Shown here: in pieces, positions 15,728 to 25,713 of the stretch
Numbering within the stretch: the stretch's first letter is position 1
Layout: each line of letters starts with the position of its first letter
Source of the DNA: Gemmatimonadota bacterium
Lineage (GTDB): Bacteria > Gemmatimonadota > Gemmatimonadetes > Gemmatimonadales > Gemmatimonadaceae
Direction of reading: 5' to 3'
Assembly (NCBI GenBank): GCA_947462095.1
Contig: CANHNQ010000023.1
Span: 1 to 34,248 of the forward strand
DNA: 34,248 nucleotides
Program-made: the position numbers and the translations under genes
Notes under the pieces: generated by a model
Told to the model about the DNA's origin: nothing
Database searches by the model: none
Seen by the model: the letters and a program-made list of their open reading frames with translations, nothing else

Positions 15728-16984
15728 GTGTCGCCGGTGAACGACTCCATGCCCACGGCGCGCTGGAGGCCGTCGCGGAACGTGCTGGCTCTCGCGGCGG
15801 TGAGTTTTCTCACCGACGCCTCCAGCGAAATCATCGCGCCGTTGCTCCCGCTGTTTCTGGTCGGCACCTTGGGGGCGACGGTGAGCATGGTGGGTGTGAT
15901 CGAGGGAGGCGCCGAGGCGGTCGCCGCACTGCTGAAGCTGGCAAGTGGATGGTGGTCGGATCGGGTGTCCCGCCGCAAGCCGTTGATCGTGGCCGGGTAT
16001 ACGATCGCGTCGCTGGTGCGCCCCCTGGTGGCCATGGCGCAAAGCGCCACGCAGGTACTGGCGATCCGACTGGTGGATCGCGTCGGCAAGGGCATCCGAG
16101 GCGCGCCGCGTGACGCGCTGATCGCCGCATCGACGCCGCGTGAATTCCGCGGCCGGGCCTTCGGCTTTCATCGGGCGGCCGATCACGCCGGCGCGGTCGT
16201 CGGACCACTCATTGCCCTCGCCTGTCTCCAGTGGCTGGGTATGCCGGTTCGTCACGTGTTCTGGGTGGCGGCCATTCCGGGGGCGTTGGCGGTCGTGGTG
16301 GCCATGACGTTCGTCCGCGAGCCGCGCGCGCAGCATGTCCGTCCCGCACGTGCGCCGGCGCCCGCCACGCCGGTCGCGGGAACGGCGCGGCCGCTCACGG
16401 CGCGGCCGCTCACGGCGCGGCCGCTCACGGCGCTGCCGCGGTCGTTCTGGTTCACGATGCTCCCCATTCTGATCTTTACGCTGGGCAACTCCACCGACGC
16501 CTTCCTCCTGCTGCGGGCGTCGCAGCTGGGTGTCCCGACGGCGCTGATTCCGCTGGTGTGGGTGCTGTTGCATCTGGTGAAGAGTGCGTCCAGCACGCCC
16601 GCGGGGGCGCTTTCAGACCGGGTGGGCCGTCGGCCGCTGATCGTCGCCGGCTGGGCACTCTACGCGGCCGTGTACGCCGGTTTTTCGATGGCGACCGCCC
16701 CGTGGCATGCCTGGGCGCTGTTTGGCGCGTACGGGGTCGTGTTCGGCCTGACGGAGGGCACCGAGAAAGCACTGGTCGCGGATCTCGTCGCGGCGCCGCG
16801 ACGGGGCACGGCGTTTGGCTGGTATCAAGCCACCGTCGGTGTGGCCGCGCTGCCGGCGAGCATCGTGTTCGGCGCGGTCTGGGACGCCTACGGATCCCCG
16901 ACGGCCTTTGGCATGGGGGCGACGCTCGCCGTGGTGGCTGCCGCGGTCATGGCCCTCGTGGTGCAGCCCCCGCCGGAAGCGTAG
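15728..16984 (+). CDS. MFS transporter
   Basis: 418 residues from GTG 15728; ATG 15749 is an equally possible start. About twelve membrane helices in two halves. The first half has FLTDASSEIIAPLLPLFLVG, the loop 2-3 motif GWWSDRVSRRKPLIVAGY and RVGKGIRGAPRDALIA; the second half repeats the loop motif as GALSDRVGRRPLIVAGW. The substrate is unknown, probably a small solute or drug. The cytoplasmic loop between the halves contains three exact copies of the pentapeptide TARPL. Convergent with ybdD. Confidence 0.88.
   Translation: MSPVNDSMPTARWRPSRNVLALAAVSFLTDASSEIIAPLLPLFLVGTLGATVSMVGVIEGGAEAVAALLKLASGWWSDRVSRRKPLIVAGYTIASLVRPLVAMAQSATQVLAIRLVDRVGKGIRGAPRDALIAASTPREFRGRAFGFHRAADHAGAVVGPLIALACLQWLGMPVRHVFWVAAIPGALAVVVAMTFVREPRAQHVRPARAPAPATPVAGTARPLTARPLTARPLTALPRSFWFTMLPILIFTLGNSTDAFLLLRASQLGVPTALIPLVWVLLHLVKSASSTPAGALSDRVGRRPLIVAGWALYAAVYAGFSMATAPWHAWALFGAYGVVFGLTEGTEKALVADLVAAPRRGTAFGWYQATVGVAALPASIVFGAVWDAYGSPTAFGMGATLAVVAAAVMALVVQPPPEA
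16382..16441 (+). repeat. 15-bp tandem repeat inside the MFS gene
   Basis: Three exact copies of ACGGCGCGGCCGCTC (16382-16426), then a degenerate fourth. Each unit encodes TARPL, so copy changes keep the frame. It lies in the loop between helices 6 and 7, where length variation should be tolerated. Confidence 0.85.
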
Positions 16985-17011
16985 CCCCGGTCGCTGCAAC
17001 GCGAGCGACGC

Positions 17012-17221
17012 TCAGCAGCAACGCGATCCGGGTTGGGTGTACCGGTCGATCAGGCGCTGCTTCTCGAAGGCGCGCGCATCGAGCGGCGTGCAGCCGGGAT
17101 GCTTGCGGTGCATGTGCGCCAGATACGCCTCGTAGTCCGGCGCGCCGATAATGCGGTGCACGGTCGCAATCCAACGACGCATCGTGACTTTCCACGGCGT
17201 GCTCGGCGCTGCGTGCGACAT
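17012..17221 (-). CDS. ybdD: YbdD/YjiX-family small protein, CstA partner
   Basis: 69 residues from ATG 17221; ATG 17182 (56 residues, preceded by GGAAAG) is an alternative. The family pattern is complete: IIGAPDYEAYLAHMHRKHPG, then FEKQRLIDRY and the terminal GSRCC with its paired cysteines. Such proteins (DUF466) are nearly always encoded beside cstA or btsT transporters and are thought to be needed for uptake. Here it follows cstA on the same strand but 222 bp away with a strong hairpin between, so it may be made at a different level. The region 17222-17386 is open in frame but shows no conserved sequence. Confidence 0.85.
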   Translation of the reverse strand: MSHAAPSTPWKVTMRRWIATVHRIIGAPDYEAYLAHMHRKHPGCTPLDARAFEKQRLIDRYTQPGSRCC

Positions 17222-17386
17222 GGCGTAAGGGAAGCGGCGCCGCCATGACACGAGGATTGCCTCGGCCACGCCCGGCTCGTTGAGAGAGTGAGCGCCCGAC
17301 CTCCGCCCGGTCGTGATACGCCCCGTTCCTAAGTTCGTTCGCGAACCGCCATTTGGCGAGAGCCACTGCTCCGCCCGGATACGCAT

Positions 17387-17416
17387 CGGGGGCGACGGCA
17401 GATGCCGTCGCCCCCG
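17387..17416 (-). terminator. Perfect hairpin between cstA and ybdD
   Basis: 14-bp arms CGGGGGCGACGGCA and TGCCGTCGCCCCCG separated by GA, 27 bp after the cstA stop. There is no T tract on either side. It could end or attenuate the cstA transcript, or stabilise its 3' end. Confidence 0.65.
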
Positions 17417-17443
17417 GGGTACTGCCGGTCCAGGCCGCAGTCT

Positions 17444-19534
17444 TTACGCGTCCACCAGCTTCGTGCGCACGTACGGCGTTTCGCTCGACACGTGCCGCGT
17501 GCTGCCGTTCATCACCTTCACCCACTCGATGATCGATGCGGTGAGAATCACGACCACCGACACGAGGAAGAAGCCGGCCACCGCTGCGTCCAGGTGATCG
17601 TTGAAGATCATGCGCTGCGCGGCTTCGAGCGTCTTGATGTTGGCCGGTAGCGTGCCCGCAGCGATCTGCCCTTCGATCAATCGCGCATGCGACAGGAAGC
17701 CGAGCTTCGGATCGCTGGAGAAGATCTTGAGGAGGCCGGCCGAGGAGGTCACGATCACGAGCCACACCAGCGGGATGATGGTGACGAACGCGTACTTCGC
17801 CTTCCCCATCTTCACGATCACGGTCGTGCCGACGCACAGCGCCACCGTCGCCAGCAGCTGATTCGAGATACCGAACAGCGGCCAGAGCGAGTTGATACCG
17901 CCCAGGGGATCCGTCACGCCCTGATACAGGAAGTACCCCCACATCGAGACGAACAGGGCGGAGCAGATCACCACGGCGGGATACCAGGACACGCGGCCGA
18001 GCGGCTTGTACACCTGACCAAGCAGATCCTGCAGCATGAAGCGGCCCACGCGTGTGCCGGCGTCGAGCGTGGTCAGAATGAACAACGCTTCGAACATGAT
18101 GGCGAAGTGGTACCACAGCGACATCGCCCCTTCACCGCCCAACGCGCGCGAGAACAGGTGGGCCATGCCCACCGCGAGGCTGGGCGCGCCACCCGTGCGG
18201 GAGAGCAACGAGTTCTCACCAACCTGGCGGGCCAATGTCTCGAGATCCGCGGCGGAAATCGTCTTGAACAACGCCCAACCGTTGATTGTATCGGCCGCGC
18301 TCATGGCGGTGGTTCCGATCACGCCCGCCGGCGAGTTGATCGCGAAGTAGATGCCGGGCGTGAGCACGCAGGCGGCGATCAGGGCCATCGTGGCCACCAG
18401 CGACTCGGTGAGCATCGAGCCGTAGCCGATCAGGCGGGCATCCGGCTCACGACGCAGCAGCTTGGGCGTGGTGCCCGACGAGATCAGCGCATGGAAGCCG
18501 GAGATGGCACCGCACGCGATGGTGACGAACACGAACGGGAACAACTTGCCGGCGAACACCGGGCCGGTGCCGTCGATGAACTTCGTGACCGGCGGCATCT
18601 CCATGTCCGGGAGTACCACGATGATGCCGACGCCAAGCGCCAGCACCACGCCGATCTTCACGAACGCCGACAGGTAGTCACGCGGCGCCAGCAGCATCCA
18701 CACCGGCAGCACGGAGGCGAAGAAGCCGTACACCATGATGGACAGCGACAGCGTGGTCCCGCTCAGGGTGAACACAGGCGCCCACGTAGCCGACTCCGAC
18801 ACCCACTTGCCGGCGTACAGGGACAGGAACAGCAGCACCAGGCCACCCGCCGTCGCTTCGAGCACGCGACCGGGACGGATCCAGCGCAGATACACGCCCA
18901 TCAGCATGGCGATCGGAATCGAGAGGCCGATCGTGACCGTGCCCCACGGACTGTCGCGCAGCGCGTTGACCACGACCAGCGCCAGCACCGAGATCAGGAT
19001 GATCATGATGCCGAGAATGGAGACGAGCGCCGTGGCACCGGCCACCGTGCCGATCTCTTCCTTGGCCATCTGCCCCAACGACTTGCCATCGCGGCGGATC
19101 GAGGCGCAGAGGATCACGAAGTCCTGTACCGCACCGCCCAGCACCACGCCCACGAGAATCCAGAGGGCGCCGGGGAGGAAGCCGAATTGGGCCGCCAGCG
19201 TGGGGCCGACCAGCGGTCCCGGGCCGGCGATCGCCGCAAAGTGGTGACCGAAGACGATCCACTTGTTCGTCGGTACATAGTCCCGACCGTCCTCCAGCCG
19301 CTCGGCGGGGGTCGATCGGGTGGCGTCAAGACCGAAGATGTCCGCCGCGATGAAGCGGCTGTAGAACCGGTAGGCGATGAGGTAGGTACAGACCGCCGCG
19401 GTAAGCAACCACGCGGCGCTGATCGTCTCACCCTTGTTCAGGGCGACGGTGGCGAGGGCGCCAGCGCCGAGCACGGCGATGGCGATCCACGGGACCTGCT
19501 TGAGCAGGCCAGAGGCAGGCGAGGAGGAGGGCAT
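17444..19534 (-). CDS. cstA: Carbon starvation protein CstA-type transporter
   Basis: 696 residues with about 16-18 membrane helices, the usual size of CstA, which imports pyruvate and/or peptides in characterised bacteria. Family hallmarks: [20 protein letters not shown] and [20 protein letters not shown] near residues 90-130, [37 protein letters not shown], and [20 protein letters not shown] in the second half. No Shine-Dalgarno sequence precedes ATG 19534, and a TTGACA promoter lies only a few bases upstream, so the message may be leaderless. Confidence 0.95.
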   Translation of the reverse strand: MPSSSPASGLLKQVPWIAIAVLGAGALATVALNKGETISAAWLLTAAVCTYLIAYRFYSRFIAADIFGLDATRSTPAERLEDGRDYVPTNKWIVFGHHFAAIAGPGPLVGPTLAAQFGFLPGALWILVGVVLGGAVQDFVILCASIRRDGKSLGQMAKEEIGTVAGATALVSILGIMIILISVLALVVVNALRDSPWGTVTIGLSIPIAMLMGVYLRWIRPGRVLEATAGGLVLLFLSLYAGKWVSESATWAPVFTLSGTTLSLSIMVYGFFASVLPVWMLLAPRDYLSAFVKIGVVLALGVGIIVVLPDMEMPPVTKFIDGTGPVFAGKLFPFVFVTIACGAISGFHALISSGTTPKLLRREPDARLIGYGSMLTESLVATMALIAACVLTPGIYFAINSPAGVIGTTAMSAADTINGWALFKTISAADLETLARQVGENSLLSRTGGAPSLAVGMAHLFSRALGGEGAMSLWYHFAIMFEALFILTTLDAGTRVGRFMLQDLLGQVYKPLGRVSWYPAVVICSALFVSMWGYFLYQGVTDPLGGINSLWPLFGISNQLLATVALCVGTTVIVKMGKAKYAFVTIIPLVWLVIVTSSAGLLKIFSSDPKLGFLSHARLIEGQIAAGTLPANIKTLEAAQRMIFNDHLDAAVAGFFLVSVVVILTASIIEWVKVMNGSTRHVSSETPYVRTKLVDA

Positions 19535-19542
19535 GGCATACG

Positions 19543-19571
19543 GTGTACGCTCTGGTACATACCGCTGTCAA
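19543..19571 (-). promoter_or_regulatory. Predicted cstA promoter
   Basis: On the minus strand TTGACA (19571-19566), 17-bp spacer, GTACAC (19548-19543). The -35 box is a consensus match; the -10 is poor. Transcription would begin about 2-3 nt before the cstA ATG at 19534. The rest of 19572-19696 shows no obvious signal for the divergent isocitrate dehydrogenase gene. Confidence 0.45.
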
Positions 19572-19696
19572 TGCAGGGCCGCATAAAAACCCGAAAAATG
19601 GGGCAGGTCGTGATCCCGCTTGGCTGTGCCGTTGTCCGTCACGGCGCTTTCCGCCACGTCGCTTCTCTCACCGCGCGCGTCCGGCGATCTTACAGC

Positions 19697-20710
<1,014 letters not shown>

Positions 20711-20714
20711 CGCC

Positions 20715-21551
20715 GTGGCAGGCCCAGCGCCCGTGCGCGTGCTGCACGTGTCGGACATCCACTGCGGCCGCCGGTTCGTGCACGAACACGTGGCGGCGGC
20801 GCTCGAGGTGGCCGGTGCGTCGCGGTTCGACGCCATCGTGATCTCGGGCGATTTCTCGCAGCGCGCCCGCGTGCACGAGTTCGAGCAGGCGCGGGGGATT
20901 CTCGAGCGATTCCGCGCCATGGCGCCCACGCTCGAAGTCCCGGGCAATCACGATACCGCCTGGTGGCATGCGCCCTTCGGATTGGGCGACGCCAGTCGGC
21001 TGCACGAGCGCTATCGCGCGTACCTCAATCCCGTGCTCGAACCGGTGGTGCGCGTGCCTGGCGTGACGATGGTGGGGCTCAACTCCGCGGCGGGGATGCT
21101 GCCGCAGTCGATCACCTGGTATCCGCGAGACTGGCGCGTGAAAGGCGGGCTGACCGGCGCGCAGCTCGACTCAGCGACGCGTGCACTTGCCGCCAGCCCG
21201 GCGGGTGATCTCCGTCTGCTCGTGGTGCATCACAATGTCGTGCGCGGTCGCCTGTCGAATCGGTGGGGACTCAAGCAGCCTACAGCGGCGCTCGATCGCA
21301 TCGCCGCCATGTCGGTCGATGTCGTGTGCACTGGGCATGACCACGAGGAGCGCACCGAGGTGGTGAGCCGCGCCGGCGGACGATTCATGGTGAGCGCGGC
21401 AAACACGCTCTCGAGTCGTATACGAGGCCACCGGGCAAGCGCACTCAATGTCATCGAGGCAAACGCGACGACGGTGACCGTGCGGGCGTGGACCTACAAC
21501 GGTGGCGTCTTCGTGCCGAGTGCCACCCAGGCGACCATTCCGCGCACCTGA
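20715..21551 (+). CDS. Calcineurin-like metallophosphoesterase
   Basis: 278 residues from GTG 20715; TTG 20694, overlapping the previous gene, is an alternative. Dinuclear-metal motifs appear in order: LHVSDIHCG, IVISGDFSQ, VPGNHDTAW, VVHHNVVRG and CTGHDHEE. This is the class that contains cyclic-nucleotide and glycerophosphodiester phosphodiesterases (Icc/CpdA/GpdQ-like); the true substrate is unknown. It begins 4 bp after the isocitrate dehydrogenase stop, so the two are probably co-transcribed. It is convergent with the ethanolamine ammonia-lyase gene, 7 bp away. Confidence 0.88.
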   Translation: MAGPAPVRVLHVSDIHCGRRFVHEHVAAALEVAGASRFDAIVISGDFSQRARVHEFEQARGILERFRAMAPTLEVPGNHDTAWWHAPFGLGDASRLHERYRAYLNPVLEPVVRVPGVTMVGLNSAAGMLPQSITWYPRDWRVKGGLTGAQLDSATRALAASPAGDLRLLVVHHNVVRGRLSNRWGLKQPTAALDRIAAMSVDVVCTGHDHEERTEVVSRAGGRFMVSAANTLSSRIRGHRASALNVIEANATTVTVRAWTYNGGVFVPSATQATIPRT

Positions 21552-21558
21552 CGGCCGG

Positions 21559-23823
21559 TTAGCCGCGCGGTCCGACGAACCGGCACACGAGGGCCACCGC
21601 GTCGAGCGGGGCCAGCGTGGTATGCGAAATGCCCGACACCACGCGCGTGATGTCGTGATCGACGGCGCCGGGCGTCGACCAGCGTGCACCGTCGGCGTTG
21701 GTGAAATACACCGAAAACGTATGGTGTCCGGTGCCCGGGCGTTCCCCCACGATGTGCAGCAGCACGCGGGGGCCGCGTTGTCCGGCAAACAGCTGCTCAC
21801 CAGCCATGTAGCCGGCGCGGACGCGTCCCGACGTGATCACCACGTGCTCAGGGGCCACGCACCATCCTTGCGTGGTCAGTGTCGCCCGCAGCGCCTCAAG
21901 AAACGGCAGCAGATGCCCCGGCTGCCGAATGGCCAGTGCGTTGAGCCCGTCGGACACGACGATCTGCGCATCGATGGTCCCATCGCGCTGCGCCGCGAGC
22001 GCTTGCAGCGTGGCCACCGCGGAGGGCGACAGCACCTCCCCCGATGTCGGGTGCAAGATGAACGTGTCACGGTCGGAGGAGCAGCTCTGCACCGAGACCG
22101 CGTGCGGAATCGAGGCGATGAATGCCGGCGACATGGTGGCATGGAACGCGCGGCGGGATTCTGTGCACAGCGTGTCAATCGCGCGCGCGAGCGTGGGCTC
22201 GAGATCGTGCGGCTGCGCCCCGTGGCCGGTGACCAGAAACACGCCCCGGGCACGCACGGCGTCGATGGCGGCCGCGCCCTCGGCCCGCAGTGCCTCGGTG
22301 GGACGCAGGTCGCCCCGTCGCCGGCTGTACGCGACGTACACGTGCAGCGGGTCACCAAAGTGCGGGCCAGGCGCTCCAGTGGCATCGAGCACGCCCAGCG
22401 ACTCGAAGAACGCCTGCATCGGCGGATTGACGCGGCGTCCAAACTGGGCGCGCAGTCGCACGTGATCCTGGTAACCCGTGGTGAGATACCCGAGCATCGG
22501 ATCGACCTTCGTGGGCAGCGCCATCAGATATGCCGGGCTCGCCGGCATGACCTGCTCCAGGCACCAGTCGAGATCGGCTGGCCCGATGTCCATATGCAGC
22601 GTGGCACACACGTCGAGACCAATGGTCAGGCCGTGCAGCTTTCCCATGAGCAGATCTTCGAGGCAGCAGCGCACCAACTGCTCGCGGCGGCGGAACACCT
22701 CGGGCCCAATGAAACCCGCCACATCGTTCACATGAACCCACGGGGCGGGCACCTGTCCACGGCGCAACTGTGCGGTGGCCACGCGCGCCGCGAGTGCCCG
22801 CACGAATCCGTACTTCCGCGACTCGTGCAGCACCATGTCGGCGCCCTGCGCGTGGCCGTTGGTGAAGTCGGCCCCTTGGCCGGTCTCGAGGTACAAGCCG
22901 TAGCGCCCCGCGCGCGAATCGGCGTGCGCCAGCATCCCCTCCACCGTGACGTCGAAGGTCCGGTTGGCGGCGTCGCTGCCTGCCAGACTCTGGAACCACA
23001 AGGCGGTCCGGCCCGGGACCTGCGCCTCGACCTGCGCCTGCACGTCGATATGCGCGAGCACGCAATGGGGGAGCACGTCGGTCAGCGCGAACACCGACAA
23101 CACCTCTTGCAGCGTGTGCTCCGTCCGCGCCACCTGCGCCGGTTCGCTCGAGACGGGGTTGGTGCCGAGCAGTACGTCGCCCACGCCATACGCCCACGCG
23201 TCGAACACCTGCCACCGGATGTCGTCGGGATGATCGGTGGGAGAGTTGGGCTGCACCCGGGCCCCCAGAAACCCTTCGGCGCCGATCTGGCTTCCCGGCA
23301 GCGGCACGTGCACCTTGCCGCTCACGGCGCGCAGCTCGTCGTCGCTCATGAGCTTCACCACACAGCCGATCACGTCGCTCGACAGCCCGCGCGCCACGGT
23401 GGCGATCGTTGCGCCATCCTCTGTGAGCAGCACGTCACGCAGTTGTCCCATGGACCACGAGGCGCTGCGCCGCTGCGCCTCGGTGTCGACGGTCGTGCGG
23501 AGCAGCGCGCCGAGGTCGTCGTCGATCACGGGGTGGGCGTCGATGTCGCCCACGCGCGTGGCGGCCAGCATCGTGCGCGCCTGTGACCGTGCCTGCTCGT
23601 CCGGCGCCGCCACGCCGATAGCGTCGTCGCCCTCCTTGTATGCGTTCGCCGCGCCGAGCAGCTGCAGGTAACGGGTGCGGTCGAATCCCCCCGTGGTCCG
23701 CTGCACGTAGGCGAAGAGGTCTTCGTCGCGCAGCGGTGGCGGCGCGGGGAGCGTCGGGCGTCGGGCGGAGGAGTGCACGTGAGTAAGATAGAAGTCGACG
23801 GCGTGATCCGCTGTAACGGTCAT
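21559..23823 (-). CDS. Ethanolamine ammonia-lyase, EutB-EutC single-chain fusion
   Basis: 754 residues, close to the sum of separate EutB (about 450) and EutC (about 295). Converts ethanolamine to acetaldehyde and ammonia using adenosylcobalamin. EutB part (about 1-450): VHVPLPGSQIGAEGFLGARV with QPNSPTD (N193), LETGQGADFTNGH (E313) and a TIM-barrel end near DHVRLRAQFGRRVNPP. A linker, DPLHVYVAYSRRRGDLRPTE, leads into EutC: VVSDGLNALAI, then VITSGRVRAGYMAGEQLF, VGERPGTGHHTFSVYF and SGISHTTLAP, the cobalamin-contact region. ATG 23823 is chosen because the upstream frame runs into the divergent gene. No eutA reactivase or microcompartment gene is nearby. Confidence 0.93.
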   Translation of the reverse strand: MTVTADHAVDFYLTHVHSSARRPTLPAPPPLRDEDLFAYVQRTTGGFDRTRYLQLLGAANAYKEGDDAIGVAAPDEQARSQARTMLAATRVGDIDAHPVIDDDLGALLRTTVDTEAQRRSASWSMGQLRDVLLTEDGATIATVARGLSSDVIGCVVKLMSDDELRAVSGKVHVPLPGSQIGAEGFLGARVQPNSPTDHPDDIRWQVFDAWAYGVGDVLLGTNPVSSEPAQVARTEHTLQEVLSVFALTDVLPHCVLAHIDVQAQVEAQVPGRTALWFQSLAGSDAANRTFDVTVEGMLAHADSRAGRYGLYLETGQGADFTNGHAQGADMVLHESRKYGFVRALAARVATAQLRRGQVPAPWVHVNDVAGFIGPEVFRRREQLVRCCLEDLLMGKLHGLTIGLDVCATLHMDIGPADLDWCLEQVMPASPAYLMALPTKVDPMLGYLTTGYQDHVRLRAQFGRRVNPPMQAFFESLGVLDATGAPGPHFGDPLHVYVAYSRRRGDLRPTEALRAEGAAAIDAVRARGVFLVTGHGAQPHDLEPTLARAIDTLCTESRRAFHATMSPAFIASIPHAVSVQSCSSDRDTFILHPTSGEVLSPSAVATLQALAAQRDGTIDAQIVVSDGLNALAIRQPGHLLPFLEALRATLTTQGWCVAPEHVVITSGRVRAGYMAGEQLFAGQRGPRVLLHIVGERPGTGHHTFSVYFTNADGARWSTPGAVDHDITRVVSGISHTTLAPLDAVALVCRFVGPRG

Positions 23824-23896
23824 GTCGACGTCGCCATCAGGATCGGGACCACGACAGAAGATAGCCGCAGCCCGGGAGACGGGCGGGAGAGGCAGG

Positions 23897-24583
23897 ATGT
23901 CCACAGCAGACGAATCCGGAGCTGGCGCGGAACACGGTCCCCACGCGGGGCTGGAACCGCTCGTGGCAGGCTCGTCGCTCGCCGACGCGGCCTTCGCCCT
24001 GATTCTCGTGCACGGGCGGGGGGGGACGGCCGAGGGGATGCTCCCCATCGCCCGCGCGGCGCGGGTCACCGACGCGGCGCTGCTGGCGCTCGTGGCCGCC
24101 GACCACAGCTGGTATCCCAATCGGTTCCTGTCCCCCCGCGCCGAGAACGAACCGTGGCTCGGCAGTGCGCTCGCGTCCGTGGGCGCCGCGGTTGATCGGG
24201 TACGCGCCGCCGGCATGCCGACGGCGCAGATCCTCCTCGTGGGTTTCTCACAGGGGGCCTGTCTGGTGCTCGAGTACGCCGCAAACGCCGCGGCGGCCCG
24301 CGTCCGGTTCGGTGGCGTGGCCGCCTTTGCCGGCGCGTTGATCGGGGCCCCGGCCGTCCCGCGACACGACGAGGGCTCGCTGGAGGGCACACCGGTCCTG
24401 CTGGCGTGCGGCGATGCCGATGTCCATATCCCCGAAGCCCTTGTCCGGTCGTCCGCGGATCGGTTCCGGGCACTCGGTGCCGTCGTCGACCTCCGGATCT
24501 ATCCGGGCATCGGTCATGACATCGTGGGCGACCAGCTGCGCGCGCTGGCCGATCTGGCATCAGCGTTGCGCGGACCCCAGTAG
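23897..24583 (+). CDS. Alpha/beta hydrolase, phospholipase/carboxylesterase family
   Basis: 228 residues from ATG 23897, which follows GGAGAGGCAGG. The fold and triad are clear: oxyanion region FALILVHGRGGTAEGM, nucleophile elbow GFSQGACL (Ser), acid in ACGDADVHIP (Asp), and His in YPGIGHDIVGD. This matches the short esterase/lysophospholipase group (PF02230-like). No signal peptide, so cytoplasmic. It is divergent from the ethanolamine ammonia-lyase gene (73 bp) and 20 bp ahead of the SprT-like gene. Substrate unknown. Confidence 0.88.
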   Translation: MSTADESGAGAEHGPHAGLEPLVAGSSLADAAFALILVHGRGGTAEGMLPIARAARVTDAALLALVAADHSWYPNRFLSPRAENEPWLGSALASVGAAVDRVRAAGMPTAQILLVGFSQGACLVLEYAANAAAARVRFGGVAAFAGALIGAPAVPRHDEGSLEGTPVLLACGDADVHIPEALVRSSADRFRALGAVVDLRIYPGIGHDIVGDQLRALADLASALRGPQ

Positions 24584-24603
24584 CGGGCGCATCTTCCGCG
24601 TCG

Positions 24604-25575
24604 ATGAGCAGCCGGCACACGCAATTGGGTTTCGATTTTTTCGACGCGGCTCCGGCCGTGTCGGAATCGCCGTGGCCGACGGCGCGAACGGCGGCTGTCA
24701 GCTCGCCTGGGGCGCTGGTCGCCCCGGTGCCGCCCGCGCCGTCGGTCGCGTCGCCCTCATTCACGCAGTCCGTGACGCAGAGCGTGACGCAGTCCGTGAC
24801 GGCCGCCGTCTCGCAGCTGTTCACCCAGGTGTTTTCCCCGGTGCTCACGCCGGCGTTCGTGCCGGTGCCGCAGAAGCCGGTCGCCGACGACACGCGTCCG
24901 GCGCGCGGTCGCACCGCCGTACGCGCCCGCACCGCGGTGCTCTTCTCGCGCCTCGAAGATCTCGGACTGCGCGGCGTGGATGCGTTGGTGCTCATGCGCA
25001 CGCGCACCGTGATGGTCTCCCTGATCGGGCGCACGTTACGCATTCACGAAGGGTATGCCGAGGCGCCGGAGTCGGTGTTGCGCGCCATCGTGGCGTTCGC
25101 CATTGCGCGCAACAAGACGGAACGCACCACCGCGCGCGAAGCCATTCTGGCCTTCGACGTGGAGCGCGGTCCGTCGGTGCGCCGACAGGAACCGGCGCGT
25201 CCGGGGGATGTGGCCATGATCGCGCAGCTCATGGAGGCCCATCGCGACCTCAATGCCACATGGTTCGACGGGGCGCTCTCCGCGATTCCCCTCCGATTGT
25301 CGGGGCGCATGGCCACCCGACTCGGGCACTACGATCCGGGGTCGCGCCACATGCCGCCGGAGATCGTGATGTCCCGCACGCACATCTCGCGTCATGGCTG
25401 GCGCGAAGCCATGCACACGCTCCTGCACGAGATGGTACACCAGTGGCAGCACGAAACCGGACAGCCGGTGGATCATGGATCGGCGTTCCGCCAGAAGGCG
25501 CGCGAGGTGGGCATTACCCCCGCCGCGCGTCGAGATGTCACGCCGCTCGAGAAGCGACGCAAAACCACCGGGTGA
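24604..25575 (+). CDS. SprT-like zinc metalloprotease-domain protein
   Basis: 323 residues. Residues about 195-323 form a SprT-like domain: MIAQLMEAHRDLNATWFDG, then IVMSRTHISRHGWREAMHTL, zinc site HEMVHQWQHETG and a third His in DHGSAFRQKAREVG. The family includes the DNA-protein crosslink protease Spartan; bacterial functions are mostly unknown. The first 100 residues are Ala/Pro/Val-rich low complexity with the repeat TQSV three times. The middle (105-180) is a basic region with no family I recognise. Confidence 0.82.
   Translation: MSSRHTQLGFDFFDAAPAVSESPWPTARTAAVSSPGALVAPVPPAPSVASPSFTQSVTQSVTQSVTAAVSQLFTQVFSPVLTPAFVPVPQKPVADDTRPARGRTAVRARTAVLFSRLEDLGLRGVDALVLMRTRTVMVSLIGRTLRIHEGYAEAPESVLRAIVAFAIARNKTERTTAREAILAFDVERGPSVRRQEPARPGDVAMIAQLMEAHRDLNATWFDGALSAIPLRLSGRMATRLGHYDPGSRHMPPEIVMSRTHISRHGWREAMHTLLHEMVHQWQHETGQPVDHGSAFRQKAREVGITPAARRDVTPLEKRRKTTG
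24763..24798 (+). repeat. 12-bp tandem repeat inside the SprT-like gene
   Basis: Three 12-bp units (ACGCAGTCCGTG, ACGCAGAGCGTG, ACGCAGTCCGTG) each encoding TQSV, residues 54-65. In-frame, in the low-complexity N-terminal region. Confidence 0.8.
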
Positions 25576-25639
25576 GCCGCGCGCCCTCGTGGGGCAACGG
25601 GCGACCGGTGCCAGACACGGGTCGGCCCGGAATGCCCGG

Positions 25640-25670
25640 TTGTATGACGTACGATCGCGGTCGCTAGATT
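25640..25670 (+). promoter_or_regulatory. Possible promoter of the glutaryl-CoA dehydrogenase gene
   Basis: TTGTAT (25640-25645), a 19-bp spacer and TAGATT (25665-25670), the -10 resembling TAGCTT at atpZ and etfB. The spacer is longer than ideal. The -10 sits in the loop of a short inverted repeat GTCGC / GCGAC. Leader about 37 nt, with GAAAGG 8 nt before the ATG at 25714. Confidence 0.4.
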
Positions 25671-25713
25671 GCGACGACTCCTCCATCGATTCTTCCGCTG
25701 AAAGGCTTTCTCA

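Noticed and set aside
16382-16441. Possible CRISPR-like repeat array
   Set aside because: The units are directly adjacent with no spacers and encode an in-frame pentapeptide.
21502-23586. A 694-codon plus-strand frame opposite the ethanolamine ammonia-lyase gene
   Set aside because: The predicted protein is Arg/His-rich with no recognisable family, whereas the opposite strand encodes a complete, motif-bearing enzyme.
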